This document shows positions 34,722 to 45,359 of a stretch of 64,000 nucleotides of DNA, in pieces. This DNA comes from Prillingera fragicola (lineage: Eukaryota > Basidiomycota > Tremellomycetes > Trichosporonales > Trichosporonaceae). Positions within the stretch are counted from its first letter, which is position 1, and every line of letters begins with the position of its first letter. The DNA lies in NCBI GenBank assembly GCA_002335605.1, contig BEDY01000001.1, forward strand, positions 3,100,001 to 3,164,000, written 5' to 3'. A program made the translations under genes and the position numbers. The notes under the pieces are model-generated. The model did no database searches. It saw only the letters and a program-made list of their open reading frames with translations, and was not told the origin of the DNA.

Positions 34722-35881
34722 TGTATGATATCTAGCGGTTTGCGGGGGTAGTGAGTCAAGGAGTGTGTAAAATAGCTTCCTTGAGAGTCTTTGGGGAGAA
34801 TATAGATGGACACAGAGAGAAGAGAGAAAAGTATCAAGTACAGCAGTTGGCTGGCGGGCAGCAACACGTTGGACGTGACATCCACCCCAGGCGCGACGGG
34901 GCAGCGTGGGGGAGGGGGCGGGCAGTGGCGGCTCAGTGGCGGGGAGGCAAAATTGCTTCCGTTGACCGTAGGGGGTTTCGATTACCTCGGCCTACGTCAG
35001 TTCATTACAAGTTGGGGCACGTCATAATACACTAACCAAATCGAATAGGCCCCTGAAGGAGTGGCACCAGGCGTGCACGCATTGTTTTGCTGTTACCTCG
35101 GACTCTTAATCGTGGCCTAGGCGTGCCATCAAGGGCTACCAACGACCTCAGAGCTACTGGGGCGCGAGAAGGCAGCGACGCGACGTGGGTACCTCACACA
35201 GCGCATTCAATTCAGTGCGCGTACCATGCAAACATGTTGCCATGTCGTTCAGGACGCAGTATTCAGGATGCCGAGCGCCGAGAGAAGCTGGGCACTGCGC
35301 ACAGAAGGCACCGAGTAGAGCAACTGCACTGGCACCTAGTCGCAGGCACAGGAAAAACAAACAGAACAAATGAGTGAGAGAGAGCCAAGTCACCTGCCTC
35401 GCAGCCGCCGTCGGCCCCTCCACCCCTAGTACCCCTGTAGCATGTAGCACCAAAGCCAGCCCAGCCAAATGGCTCTGTGCCGCAGCGCAGCAAGCCCCGC
35501 CTCCACTACTGGCGGCATGGCGCGGGAGGGACGCGACAGTCTACCCACATTCTTCGGCACTTGTACCCTGCACACCCAGACTGGCCACGACTGACCACTA
35601 TTCATCATCATCACCATCCATTCATACTCCACATCATAACACCGCATCGCCCCACGCGCAGTAGTCACCTCTAGATCTTGTGCTTGCGTTCAGATTCCTC
35701 GGACCGTAGCTTGAATACTGCAGAGCATTCTCTCAGAGTCTCTTCGCTCGCCCTACGCGCGTTGCCCTGTATACGCCTTCCCTTAGCCTGGCCGCTGTCG
35801 CCCGCACAGGCGCCTCGCTGTACGCAAACGCGCATCTCACGACCCCCCCACCAACCCCACGCACACTAAGTGCCGACCACA
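34722..35881. other. Divergent promoter region, SEC14 / penta-EF-hand gene
   Basis: 1.16 kb with no exon recognised. ATC-rich (35600-35640) and C-rich (35845-35865) stretches lie just upstream of the plus-strand start, consistent with its 5' UTR. Confidence 0.5.
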
Positions 35882-36571
35882 ATGTCCTACCTCGGACGAC
35901 CCTCTGCGGGCGATTCTCCCTTTGCGATTGGGGACCGGGCGATGCGAGACACCACTACTCCTCAACCTCCTCATCAACGCAACCCAACCCCACGTTCATC
36001 CACCCCACAGCAGGGAGGCGCTGTGATGCAGGCACCCAGTCCATACGGCAGCGTCAGTGACGAGGCTCGTCGGCGCTACGAAGAGCGGTACGCAAAGAAG
36101 CGCGCTGAGGACGAGGCCAAACGTCGCCAGGAGGAGGAGCAGGCCCGCCAGGCTGCCAACCCCAACTTTGGTGTGCCCCCTCCCAACCAGCAGCAATGGG
36201 GCCAGAGCCCTCAGCAGCACCCTCAGCAGCAACAGCAGCAGTACCAGCAGGGCCATCCGCAAGGCCGCGCGACCCCCCAGCAGCAGTACCAGCAGCAGCA
36301 ACCCAACTTTGCCCAGGCATCTCCCCAGCCGCAGCAGGCTCAGTTCCGCCCACCCCCTCGCGGTGCTAGCTACCAGGCGCAGGCGCAAGGACCTCCTCAA
36401 GGCTATGGTCAGGCCCAAAGTCACCCCGGCCAGAGCCCTATACGCCAGCAGTCCTTCCAGCCGCCCCCTGCCCAGCAGGATCCCCGCCAGGGCTACACTT
36501 CGCCTCCGCCCCAGCAGTACCAGCAGCAGCAGCAACCCCAGCAGCAGCAGCAGCGTCACTCGGGCCAGCAG

Positions 36572-36603
<32 letters not shown>

Positions 36604-37468
36604 CCCCAGCCAGGCCCAGCAGATCCAGCAGGCAGCTGTAGCGGCTCAGCACCGCCAATCGTCGCAGGGCGGCCACAGCTCTGGCCAGAACCATGGCGGA
36701 TATCAGTCGCCACCGCTCCCCCAGCAGGCAGAGGACCAGGAGCTCCGTGCCCTGTGAGTACAGCCCGCGGCAGTGCGTTTGGGGAACACACAACTGACGC
36801 TTGGCACAGGTTCAACCAGTTTGACTCGGCGCGCTCTGGACAGCTGACGTCGTTTGACCTGCAGCGCTTGCTGGAGAAGGACGCTACGATGGAGGCGCGT
36901 GAGGACTGCGTCAAGATGGTTCGTGTTTTCTTTGGGAGGAGTAGCGGCTGACATTGCAGCTCATGAACATTTTCGATACCGACAGGAGCGGATCGATCAA
37001 CTATCTCGAGTTTGAGGGACTGTACCGGTACATCCAGGTGAGTATTCCTTGCTGCGGCTTGTTCGCGTCGTTTGCACTCGCTCACACACGCAGGACTGGC
37101 ATGGCATTTTCCGTCGTTTCGACCAGGACAACTCTGGCCTCATTGACCGTCGCGAGCTGCACGCCGCGCTGCAGGGTTTCGGCTTTTCGCTGCCCTCGGA
37201 CATGGTGCGCAAGCTCGAAAAGCGCTTTGCTCCCCCGCCGCAGGCAGGCGAGGAGCAGCGCGGCATGGGTATCTCGTTTGACCGCTTCCTCATGGCGTGT
37301 GTGACCGTCAAGCACTATACCGAGGCGTTTAGGCGGTTTGACCCCAATGGCACTGGGCACTCTACGTTGGACTACAACACTTTTGTGAGTCGGCGCTGTG
37401 TCGCTCCGGAGATTGGAGATGGGACGCTGACACCGCAGATGGACATTGTCATGGATGCGCCGAGCTAG
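35882..37468 (+). CDS. PEF1: Penta-EF-hand calcium-binding protein with Gln/Pro-rich N-terminus
   Basis: ALG-2/peflin-like Ca2+ sensor; family members act in ESCRT- and COPII-linked membrane traffic and, in yeast, polarised growth. Five exons (35882-36753, 36810-36918, 36960-37037, 37094-37384, 37439-37468) close at 459 residues. Residues 60-90 form a charged helix (RRRYEERYAKKRAEDEAKRR). Residues 100-280 are Gln/Pro-rich, encoded mainly by CAG with a (CAG)9 run. The penta-EF core follows: EF1 LFNQFDSARSGQLTSFDLQR, EF2 NIFDTDRSGSINYLEFEGL (canonical DxDxSG loop), EF3 FDQDNSGLIDRRELHAAL, a degenerate EF4 and EF5 RRFDPNGTGHSTLDYNTF. The last exon adds MDIVMDAPS. EF2 and EF3 have complete ligand sets. 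The much longer N-terminal arm than yeast Pef1 makes exact function uncertain. Confidence 0.85.
36575..36601. repeat. (CAG)9 run encoding polyglutamine
   Basis: Pure CAG x9 inside exon 1 of the penta-EF-hand gene; likely length-variable between strains. Confidence 0.95.
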
Positions 37469-38900
37469 GCTGCTACGCGAAGAAGATACCCTTGTCGAGC
37501 ACTATGCATGTGATACCCGTTTGCGGCGGCGGCGGCTCGCCGATGGATCGAGGCGGGCCTGTTGGGATGCCATGTGCGTGGGGAGTGGGCGTGACTTGGC
37601 AATACACGCCGCTGCACCAGCTACGACCACAGGCGAGGATTTGACTGCTGACTGCGCACGAGCGCGCTACCCGGCTAGCAGGCCAGCAGCTGCAGGTGTC
37701 CACTTGTAGCGTGTGGCGTATGTGGCACTAGCAAGCACGCGCAGCAGGCGACGTGATGCCTAGCGGTTCGCCGCGCGGCCCTTGCATCTGCAGCGAGACA
37801 AGCACCGACTTTCCCGCTCCTTGCAAAACCGCTGACGCGACAAATAAGCCACGATCAGCAGAGCACATCCAACGACAACCTCACGGGCAATCGACGTGGA
37901 CCGCCATGTCATCCTGGCTGCGGATAAGAGGACCTTGCAGCCTTGGAATTGCACAAGGTCAAGCAATGTGCTGGCCTCTGGATGAGCTTGCATGGGCAGG
38001 ATCTTGGTGAATGCTGGTCATAGTTGCGCTGACGTTACACGGGGCTTGACGACGAGCATAGGTCACGATCAAAGCCCGACTTTGATTGTGACAGTACATG
38101 TGTAGGCAAAAGACAGCCAACATACGTAAGACCTCGATTACCAGCTCGCAAACGAAACACCTCGCACTCTGCACAAGCTTGCAACCAACTTGCGCCTCAC
38201 GGCTTGGAACCAAGAACGAAATCGCTCGGCGTATTGCGCGTGGCTGCTAGCGGAATGAACTCCCAGCTTGGCATGTCCCACTACGTCAGCGCAATGCACG
38301 CCAAGTCTCACCTGCAGATCCAATAGCTTCTGTTCCCGAGCACGAGGCGCACGTAACCCCCATCCACAGCTGCACTCACTGCATGAACTCCATGAAGCAA
38401 ACAGAGTGACCCGTACAGTCAGCGGCACCGCCCCAACAACCCACCCCCAGGCCGCCACTGCTGACCAACATCAGACGCTCACGCATCACCCACCGACGTC
38501 ATCTCGCACCCTCGCCGCGCCGACGGGCACGACGCCGACGGCCCTCCACACCCGCATCTCGGGCGTGTGGAGGTCGGTGGAGGTGTGGTAAGGGACGGGG
38601 GCTTTTTGGGTCCCTTTTTGGTGGAGGTTTTTGGTGGAGGTGGTGGATTTTGGGTGTGATGATGACTGATTTTTTATTTATTTTCGTTGCTGATCAATTG
38701 AGGTTGTGCTCTGTTTGCTCTGTTTGCAGAGGTGCGCACTGGTCGGCCGCGGGGTGTAATTGCTGTTGGGAGTGACGGATCCGAGCATGCGTTGTCTTGG
38801 CCGAGGTTTAGAGGTATAAGAGACGACTGACAGCATGGACATGACATCCACCTCACTCCAACTGAAAGCCCTCACCCCCACACGAACACTAAGCACAACA
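37469..38900. other. Intergenic, promoter side of alcohol dehydrogenase
   Basis: 1.4 kb, no exon recognised. G/T-rich GGTGG/TTTTT repeats occur at 38600-38660, and a TATA element lies at 38815. Confidence 0.5.
38815..38820 (+). promoter_or_regulatory. TATA element of the cinnamyl-type alcohol dehydrogenase
   Basis: GAGGTATAAGAG. It lies 81-86 bp upstream of ATG 38901 but only 15-20 bp upstream of the alternative in-frame ATG at 38835. The latter would fall before or at the expected transcription start, which favours 38901. Confidence 0.55.
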
Positions 38901-40047
38901 ATGTCCGCTGAGAACACTTTCAAGGGATGGACCTACGTCGATGAGAAGGCGGGACCTACCGGGCTGGAGTGGAAGGAGTTCAAGCCCAAACCTTTCGAGG
39001 AGGACGATGTCGAAGGTACGCGCCAACCATCGCCAGGGACTCTAGCTAACATTCACAGTCGCGATCAAGTACTGCGGCGTCTGCGGCTCAGACCACAGCG
39101 TCTACTCTGGCGCATGGGGCCCGCCCGTTCCCGAGGTTGTGTGTGGCCATGAGATTATCGGGACTGTCGTCCGCGTTGGCTCGCAGAACGCAGGCCTTGC
39201 CGTTGGTGACGAAGTCGGCATCGGAGCCCAGGCAGACAGCTGCGGCGAGTGCGAGTTTTGCAAATCTGGCGACGTCCACTTTTGCTCTCGCTCGACCTAC
39301 ACCTTCCCCCTGGCCAAGGAGCACACCTTTTTGCGCGGCGAGAGTAAAGGTGTCTTCAGCCGCGGCGGCTATGCAAACTTCTGGCGCGGTCCGGCCAACT
39401 TTGCCGTCAAGATCCCAGAGGGTCTCGAGCCTGCTACCGCTGCTCCCCTCTTGTGCGGAGGCGTCACCGTCTACGCGCCGCTCGCGCGGCACGGCGCTGG
39501 CACCAGGGCGAAAAAGGTTGCCATCCTCGGCGTCGGGGGTCTCGGCCACATGGGCATCATGATCGCCAAGGCCATGGGCGCCGAAGTCACTGCCATCTCG
39601 CGCGGCACGGCCAAGCGCGAGGATGCGCTCAAGCTCGGTGCCACGCACCACATTGCGACTGGCTCGGACCTCGCCAAGGACTTTGCCGACCACAAGTCCA
39701 AGTTTGACCTCATCATCTCGACCATCAACCCGCCGTCGCTCGACATGGCGGCCTATGTCAGCCTCCTCCGCCCCACGGGTCTCCTCTGCCTCGTGGGCGT
39801 CATTGTCACGCCTCTCGAGATCAACTCGATGGACCTTCTTGCGGGCAGCCGCGGCGTCGTCGGATCGGGTATCGGCTCGCCCAACGACATTCGCGACCTC
39901 TTTGCCCTCGCAGCAAAGCACAACTTTATGCCCTGGATACAAAAGTACAACATGGAGGACGCCAACAAGGCCATGCTCGACTTTGAGGCTGGCAAGCCCC
40001 AGTACCGCTTTGTCCTGGTCAACACCGAGAACGGTGGCAAGATGTAA
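38901..40047 (+). CDS. NADP-type zinc alcohol dehydrogenase (cinnamyl alcohol dehydrogenase / Adh6 family)
   Basis: Reduces a broad range of aldehydes, including aromatic ones, to alcohols; cytosolic. Two exons (38901-39015, 39059-40047) close at 367 residues. The catalytic Cys is in YCGVCGSDHSVYSGAWG, the His-Glu in VCGHEIIGTVV, and the four structural-zinc cysteines in DSCGECEFCKSGDVHFC. CAD-family features are GGYANFWRG, PLLCGGVTVYAPL and the Rossmann motif VAILGVGGLGHMGIMIAKAM, followed by the neutral SRGTAKRE, which suits NADPH. The protein ends in VNTENGGKM with no targeting signal. An in-frame ATG at 38835 would add 22 residues but sits too close to the TATA box. This is the second zinc MDR enzyme in the window; the two are only distantly related. 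Confidence 0.9.
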
Positions 40048-41000
40048 GCACCCCGTGGGCTGTGGTTAGACTTGTAGCATATGCAGTGTGTAAACGTTCT
40101 TGAGCGACGGAGAAGAGGGCAAACAAACAAACAGCCTGGCACACGTACCAAACAAGCATGTCTCAGTTGATTTCACTCCAGACTGACACTGTTCCGAGAC
40201 AAGGCTTATTAGAGACTCTCCAGGGCGGTGGCACACAACAATAGCATTAGTAAACGCGGCCGCGAGCAGAACGATAACAAACGTGGTTCATAGCACAACG
40301 ACGCAGTGTGATCATGTACATCGCGCGAGGTGGATCATTGTCTATGGTACCTCGCAGCTCGCCGTACAGTGCATCTATGGACTGTACTTTTGGTACCGCA
40401 GTGTTCTATTCTGGTGACGCCGAATTGGTCCCTGTTTCACCGCCCGGCGGGCCATGCCCCTCCTTGGTCTTCCCTGGTCTGCGCTCCAATGACACCACTG
40501 GCAATTGGATCGGGCTGTAACCTTCCATGCCTGGTGGTGCTCTTTGGTGAACAGACGTCACTGTTGATGCCCAATGATCGCAGAAGGGCCCAGGCTCAGT
40601 CCTCTCATTTTTCCCGCTTGTCTCTCCTCCCGCATGGCAGTGTAGCTGGCGAGGACTGCCCGCAGCCAGCTGCAGCCACCGATGCTCGCTCCAATAGTGA
40701 TCACACGCCAGGGATCCAGGGCAGAAGCCAGAGGCAAAGCTGTTTAGCACTCAGTTCGGTGGCCAAATTCTCTTGGCGGGGTTATTACGGGACGATGCGC
40801 GTCACAATACCAGGCAAGCTGGCAAGCACCACCCAGTGGCCGGCTTCCGCAGCGAGAACGAGCAGCAGAAGAGCATCACAGCTGCATCGCACCCATTCGC
40901 ATTTTCTTATCCTCCTCGACCAGTCCCCAGTTGCATTGTCTGCACATTCAACCTATACACCACAACCCACGGTCGTTGAATTTCAACCAGGCCACAAACA
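40048..41000. other. Intergenic, promoter side of the Ca2+/H+ exchanger
   Basis: 953 bp without a recognised exon. I looked for calcineurin/Crz1-type GGCTC boxes shared with the PMC1 promoter and saw none that convinced. Confidence 0.45.
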
Positions 41001-42886
41001 ATGCCCAACCTGGACCCAGTGTATACGGCCTCGCCGCTCGCGACGCCGTCCCTAGCGCACGAGCCTGAAGAGTACCATGACGCGCCACTCGACCTCGACG
41101 AGCCCGCCGCCAGCGGCAGCGGCACTGGTAACGTCGGCTTTGACGGCAACGGCCCCATTCGCCGCCCCACCCGCCCAGTGGCCACTGACTCTATCGGCCT
41201 CGAGGCGCGCAACGGCCACGCCCATGGTCACGGCCACTCCCGTCGCAGCACGCGTCACACTGACCCGAACGCTGGTGCGCTCCGTCGCATGACCACGAGC
41301 TTGTTTACGCCCGAGAAGCCTGTCGGACCCGCGCCGGGATACATGGCTAGTCTGAAGGCCACGATCACGTCGTCCTATGTGTGAGTTTCTGCGCTGCCGT
41401 CTCTTTTGTCGCAGCAGGCGGCTGATGCTGCAGTAACGTGCTTCTCATCTTTATCCCGGTCAGCTGGGCGTTATACTTTGTCAAGCACGGTGGCAACGAT
41501 AGTATCACCGACACGACCGTGTTCTGCACGGCGTTTATTGCCATTATCCCCCTCGCGGGCCTTTTGGGCTTTACCACCGAGGAGCTGTCGATGCGCCTCG
41601 GCCAGACACTCGGTGGTCTGGTCAATGCGACGCTCGGTAACGCCGTCGAGCTGATCGTGGCCATCCTCGCCCTCATCAAGTGTGAGCTTGCCGTCGTCCA
41701 GTCGTCGCTTGTCGGTTCAATCCTGTCCAACCTCTTGCTCGTCCTCGGATGCTGCTTCCTTGCCGGAGGTGTCAAGTTTGCCGAGCAGAGCATGAAGTCG
41801 ACCGCCGGCCAGCTCAACTCGTCCCTTCTTCTTATTTCGGTCATTGCCGTCCTCGTCCCGTCAATGTTCCACTTTGCCTTTGGCACGTCGAACGGCGCGA
41901 CCGAGGGCGAGAAGAATGCCGAGCGCATCGACCCCAAGTCGCGCGAGGGCGTAGACCTCCTGGCCATGTCGCACGCCGTCGCAATCATTCTGCTGGTCAT
42001 GTACGTCGGATTCATGATTTTCCAAATGTGGACGCACGCCCACCTCTACGACGACGACGAGGATGTCGTCGCATCCGTTCCTCACCGCCCTGCGATCACC
42101 AGCGCTCCCGGCCGTCTCACGAACAAGGCATACCGTACGGCCCACAGGCTGCGCCGCCGCGTCAAGAAGAGCGACGTCGAGCTCGGCGAAAAGGCCCCCG
42201 ATGCCGCCACGGACGGCACAGCCACTACTGCCGGCGCCTCCACTGCGTCCGTCGACAGCGAGGAGGAGGAGGAAATCCCCCAGCTCAACCTCCCCGTCAC
42301 AATCATGCTCATGGTCCTCATCGCTGTCATTGTCGGTGTCACTGCCGAGTTCCTCGTCTCGTCAATCGACGGCATGGTAGAGGCCAACCCCTCGCTTTCG
42401 GCTGAGTGGGTCGGTCTCATTCTCTTGCCCATTGTCGGTAACGCCGCCGAGCACTTTACTGCCGTGTCCGTCTCCGTCAAGGACAAGCTCGACTTGTCCA
42501 TCTCAGTCGCTGTCGGCTCGTCTATCCAGGTGTAAGTTGCAATGTGGCAGAAGAAAGTCGGCTGACGTAACAAGTGCCATGTTGGTCATTCCCATCCTCG
42601 AGCTTCTTGCCTGGTGTATCGGCAAGAACATGACTCTGCTCTTTGATCGTGAGTCAAGGACCCTCTGAACACGTCGTGCAGGACGCTGACATGATTCCCA
42701 GCCTTTGAGGCCTGCAGCCTGTTTTTCACAGTTCTCATCGTCAACCAGACCTTGGCAGACGGCAAGAGCAACTGGATGGAGGGCTTGATCCTCATCCTCT
42801 TCTACGTGCTGCTCGCAACCTCATTCTGGTTCTACCCAGGAAGCAACACGGCGTATCTCTTGGGTTGCTGGGATAGTGCAGAGTAA
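41001..42886 (+). CDS. VCX1: Vacuolar Ca2+/H+ exchanger (CAX family)
   Basis: Proton-driven Ca2+ uptake into the vacuole; high-capacity partner of PMC1. Four exons (41001-41380, 41434-42531, 42575-42648, 42702-42886) close at 578 residues. The N-terminal cytosolic arm of about 125 residues has a His-rich patch (NGHAHGHGHSRR). The two alpha-repeats that line the transport path are GNAVELIVAILALI (first, after LGGLVNATL) and GNAAEHFTAVSVSV (second), each with the conserved Gly-Asn-Ala and acidic residue. About 11 hydrophobic segments are seen; the central loop (about residues 320-410) is acidic and Thr/Ala-rich with EEEEEIPQ. The C-terminus ends FYPGSNTAYLLGCWDSAE. The assignment to the VCX1 group rests on the alpha-repeats and LLFD...FEACSLFFTVLIVNQ. 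Confidence 0.93.
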
Positions 42887-43403
42887 GATCGTGCTGGGAC
42901 ATGGAGAGGAGGAGGAGTGAGTGTCTTGTTGAAATTCGCCACATCCGTTCCTTTGTTTTTACCGTAAAGCATAGCATAATTCACAGCCCAAGGAGTTCAT
43001 ACACGCGTAATGGGATGCATATAGAGGTTTACGAGCTGTTGACGCGGTGTGCAACGTGCAAATCGGAGGAGGTTTGGTGTTAGATGTGGTCGGAGAATGT
43101 GGCGCTGCCCCTAACTCAACCACTTAATTGTGGCATTTGGCTCGTGTTCTGCAACGTTTGGGTCTCCCTGCAACCCGTTTGGGTCTCTCTGTTTGCTGGG
43201 AATGTCACTGTTTGGCATAGCAGGACCTCAAACGGTGAGGAGACGGACACGTTGTATACCAGGGCATCTTTCCCACATCCGCACACACCACCATCGTCCG
43301 CCAGCGCCGTAACGTCATCTTCACATGCATGATGCCAATATATCACCCTCGGCCTCTCGCCGCTACGTTTTATCTACACTTTACCCGCATCTCGCCGAGC
43401 CAC
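42887..43403. other. Intergenic between convergent genes
   Basis: 517 bp, non-coding. It includes an imperfect tandem duplication of about 20 bp around the string GTTTGGGTCTC (43152-43191). Confidence 0.55.
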
Positions 43404-44833
43404 CTAGGCCACGTACTCTTTGAGACGGAGGAGACGCTCTCCGGCCTTGTGCAGGAGCTCTGGGTCCTTGCAGAATGCGAATCGTGCAAAGCGCTCTCCA
43501 ATCTTTTCGTGGTCCTTGCAGTAGAACTCGGAGGGGGGGATGGCGGCGACGCCAATCTCCTGTGCGAGCCACCAGCAGAGGGCAAAGTCCTTGCCGCGGC
43601 CCTTGCACGTGTCTGGAATGACAAAGTCGGCCGGGATGTTGACCTTGCTCATGTCCACGAGCACAAAGTAGGATCCGTCGGGTTTGGTGTAAGGCAGGCC
43701 GATCTGGTCAAAGTAGGAAAGCAAAATGTCGCGGCGCTCAGTGTACTCGCTCAGCTGGGCCTGGAAGAACTGGTGCTCCTCTGCGCCCTCGAGGCCGATG
43801 GCGACCGCCTCCTGCATGGGCGCGTTGGTGCAGAAGACAATCTTGGTGTGCGCGGCCAACGTGGCCGACACGAGCGCGGGGTGGCCAAAGAGCCATCCGA
43901 TACGCCAGCCAGTGGCGGCAAACGACTTGCCGCCCGAGCCGACAGTAAGAGTACGCTCCCACATGCCGGGCAGGGATGCGATGCGGAAATGCTCCTTGTC
44001 GCCGTAGACCATGCAGTCGTAGACCTCGTCGGCGATCACGAGAACATTGTTCTCAATGCACACCTTGGAGATGGCCTCGAGCTCGGCACGCGTAAACACC
44101 TTGCCGACGGGGTTGTGGGGGGAGTTGATAATAACCGCCTTGGTCTTGGGGGTAAACGCCGCGGCAAACTCGTTCATGTCCAGCGTCCAGTCGTCACCAG
44201 TCGAGTTGCCAGAGCCCTCCTTGGGAGGATGGAGGGGGACAAAGACCGGGGTGCCGCCGTTGAAGACAATGGTGGGGAAGTACTGGTCAAAGAAGGGCTC
44301 AATGCAGATGACCTCGTCGCCCTTCTGCAGGTGTGCGCAGAGAGCGGCATAAGTGCCTGCGTCGTTAGCAATGCCACCACGTCCACCCCCCGCGAACAGC
44401 GCATACGGCACGCTCCTACTCACCACCGTTGGCACCGGCGGTAACAATAATCTCCTCGGGCTTGAGCTTGCGGCCCTCCTTGACGAGGTTCTCAAACGAC
44501 GACGAGTAGTGCTCTGAAAGCGCCTTGACGAGCCTGGGGCGGCCGCGGGGGTGGGCATAGTGGTTGGTCATGACATCCTCGTCCATGGCCTTGTGCGAGG
44601 CCTCGCGGATCCAAGCAGCAGGAGCCCAGTTCATAAAGCCCTGACCAAGGTTGATGCAGTCGGCGGGGACATTGGCGGGGCTATGTTGTCAGCGTCGTCC
44701 AAGCCGGAGTCTCCTCCTGCGAGCCGCTTGCACGCTATACATACGTAAAGATGGACCACACATCGAGCTTGTGAGTTCCGCCCTCGAACATGCGATCCGC
44801 CTGGGGGATGACGGCGTCACGAGTGGTAGCCAT
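43404..44833 (-). CDS. BNA3: Class I/II aminotransferase, kynurenine aminotransferase type
   Basis: PLP-dependent transamination of kynurenine (to kynurenic acid) and related amino acids. Three exons (44745-44833, 44424-44680, 43404-44356) close at 432 residues. Motifs in order: PADCINLGQGFMNWAPA, HYAHPRGRPRLVKALSEHYS, EEIIVTAGANGGTYAALCAH, EPFFDQYFPTIVFNGG, INSPHNPVGKVFTRAELEAI, VLVIADEVYDCMVY (PLP-ring Asp and Tyr) and the Schiff-base lysine in GSGGKSFAATGWRIGWLFGH. The Arg for the substrate carboxylate is in GERFARFAFCKD. The start MATTRDAV carries no clear mitochondrial presequence. Fold and PLP site are certain; kynurenine specificity is inferred from resemblance to Bna3/KAT and is not proven. 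Confidence 0.86.
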
Positions 44834-45359
44834 GGTGGTAGTAGAGTGAAAAGTGCGAGCTGACAGGAGCGTGCGCGGGGCAGTGATGAGAGAGCGACCC
44901 AAGCGAGTAAGCATGCAAGGGGACCAGGGGGGTGAAGCTAACGTTCTTGGCGGCTACGGAGAGAGAGAGAGAGTATGTGAGCAAGAGATGATGGTGAGCA
45001 ACGAGGGTTCGGCGTCGTTGGTTGAGCGCTGCGGCCCGGCGTTCAGGAAATGTTGGGAATGGCGAGCGACTGACTCGGCTACGGACAAGCGTTGATCCAC
45101 TCGGCCGTGTCCGTGGCGTGATCACTACCAGGGAAGACATTAGCGGAAGCATATTCATTAGAAATGGCGACATCAATGCTAATCCCCAATGCTAATGTGG
45201 GCTCTAGCCGAATCGACTCATTTGTCAACTTGCCATATGATTTGATCCCGTCCAGTCAACCTCCACTCTTTGACGTGTGCCTGACAGAGTGTGGTGGGCA
45301 GGTGGGCACACTTGTTCTCTTGCTTGCTTTCTCTTTCTCACACTCGCTCACAACAAATC
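44834..45359. other. Divergent promoter region, aminotransferase / SPO11
   Basis: 526 bp, non-coding, with a GA repeat at 44959-44973 on the aminotransferase side. No TATA element seen for SPO11. Confidence 0.5.
44959..44973. repeat. (GA)7 run
   Basis: Short perfect dinucleotide run in the divergent promoter region. Confidence 0.9.

Noticed and set aside
38835..38900. Upstream in-frame ATG of the alcohol dehydrogenase
   Set aside because: It lies 15-20 bp from the TATA box, at or before the expected transcription start. The ATG at 38901 has the better context and gives the family-typical length.
43329..44444. Plus-strand 371-residue open frame
   Set aside because: Antisense of the aminotransferase gene; composition mirrors its codons and no family is recognisable.
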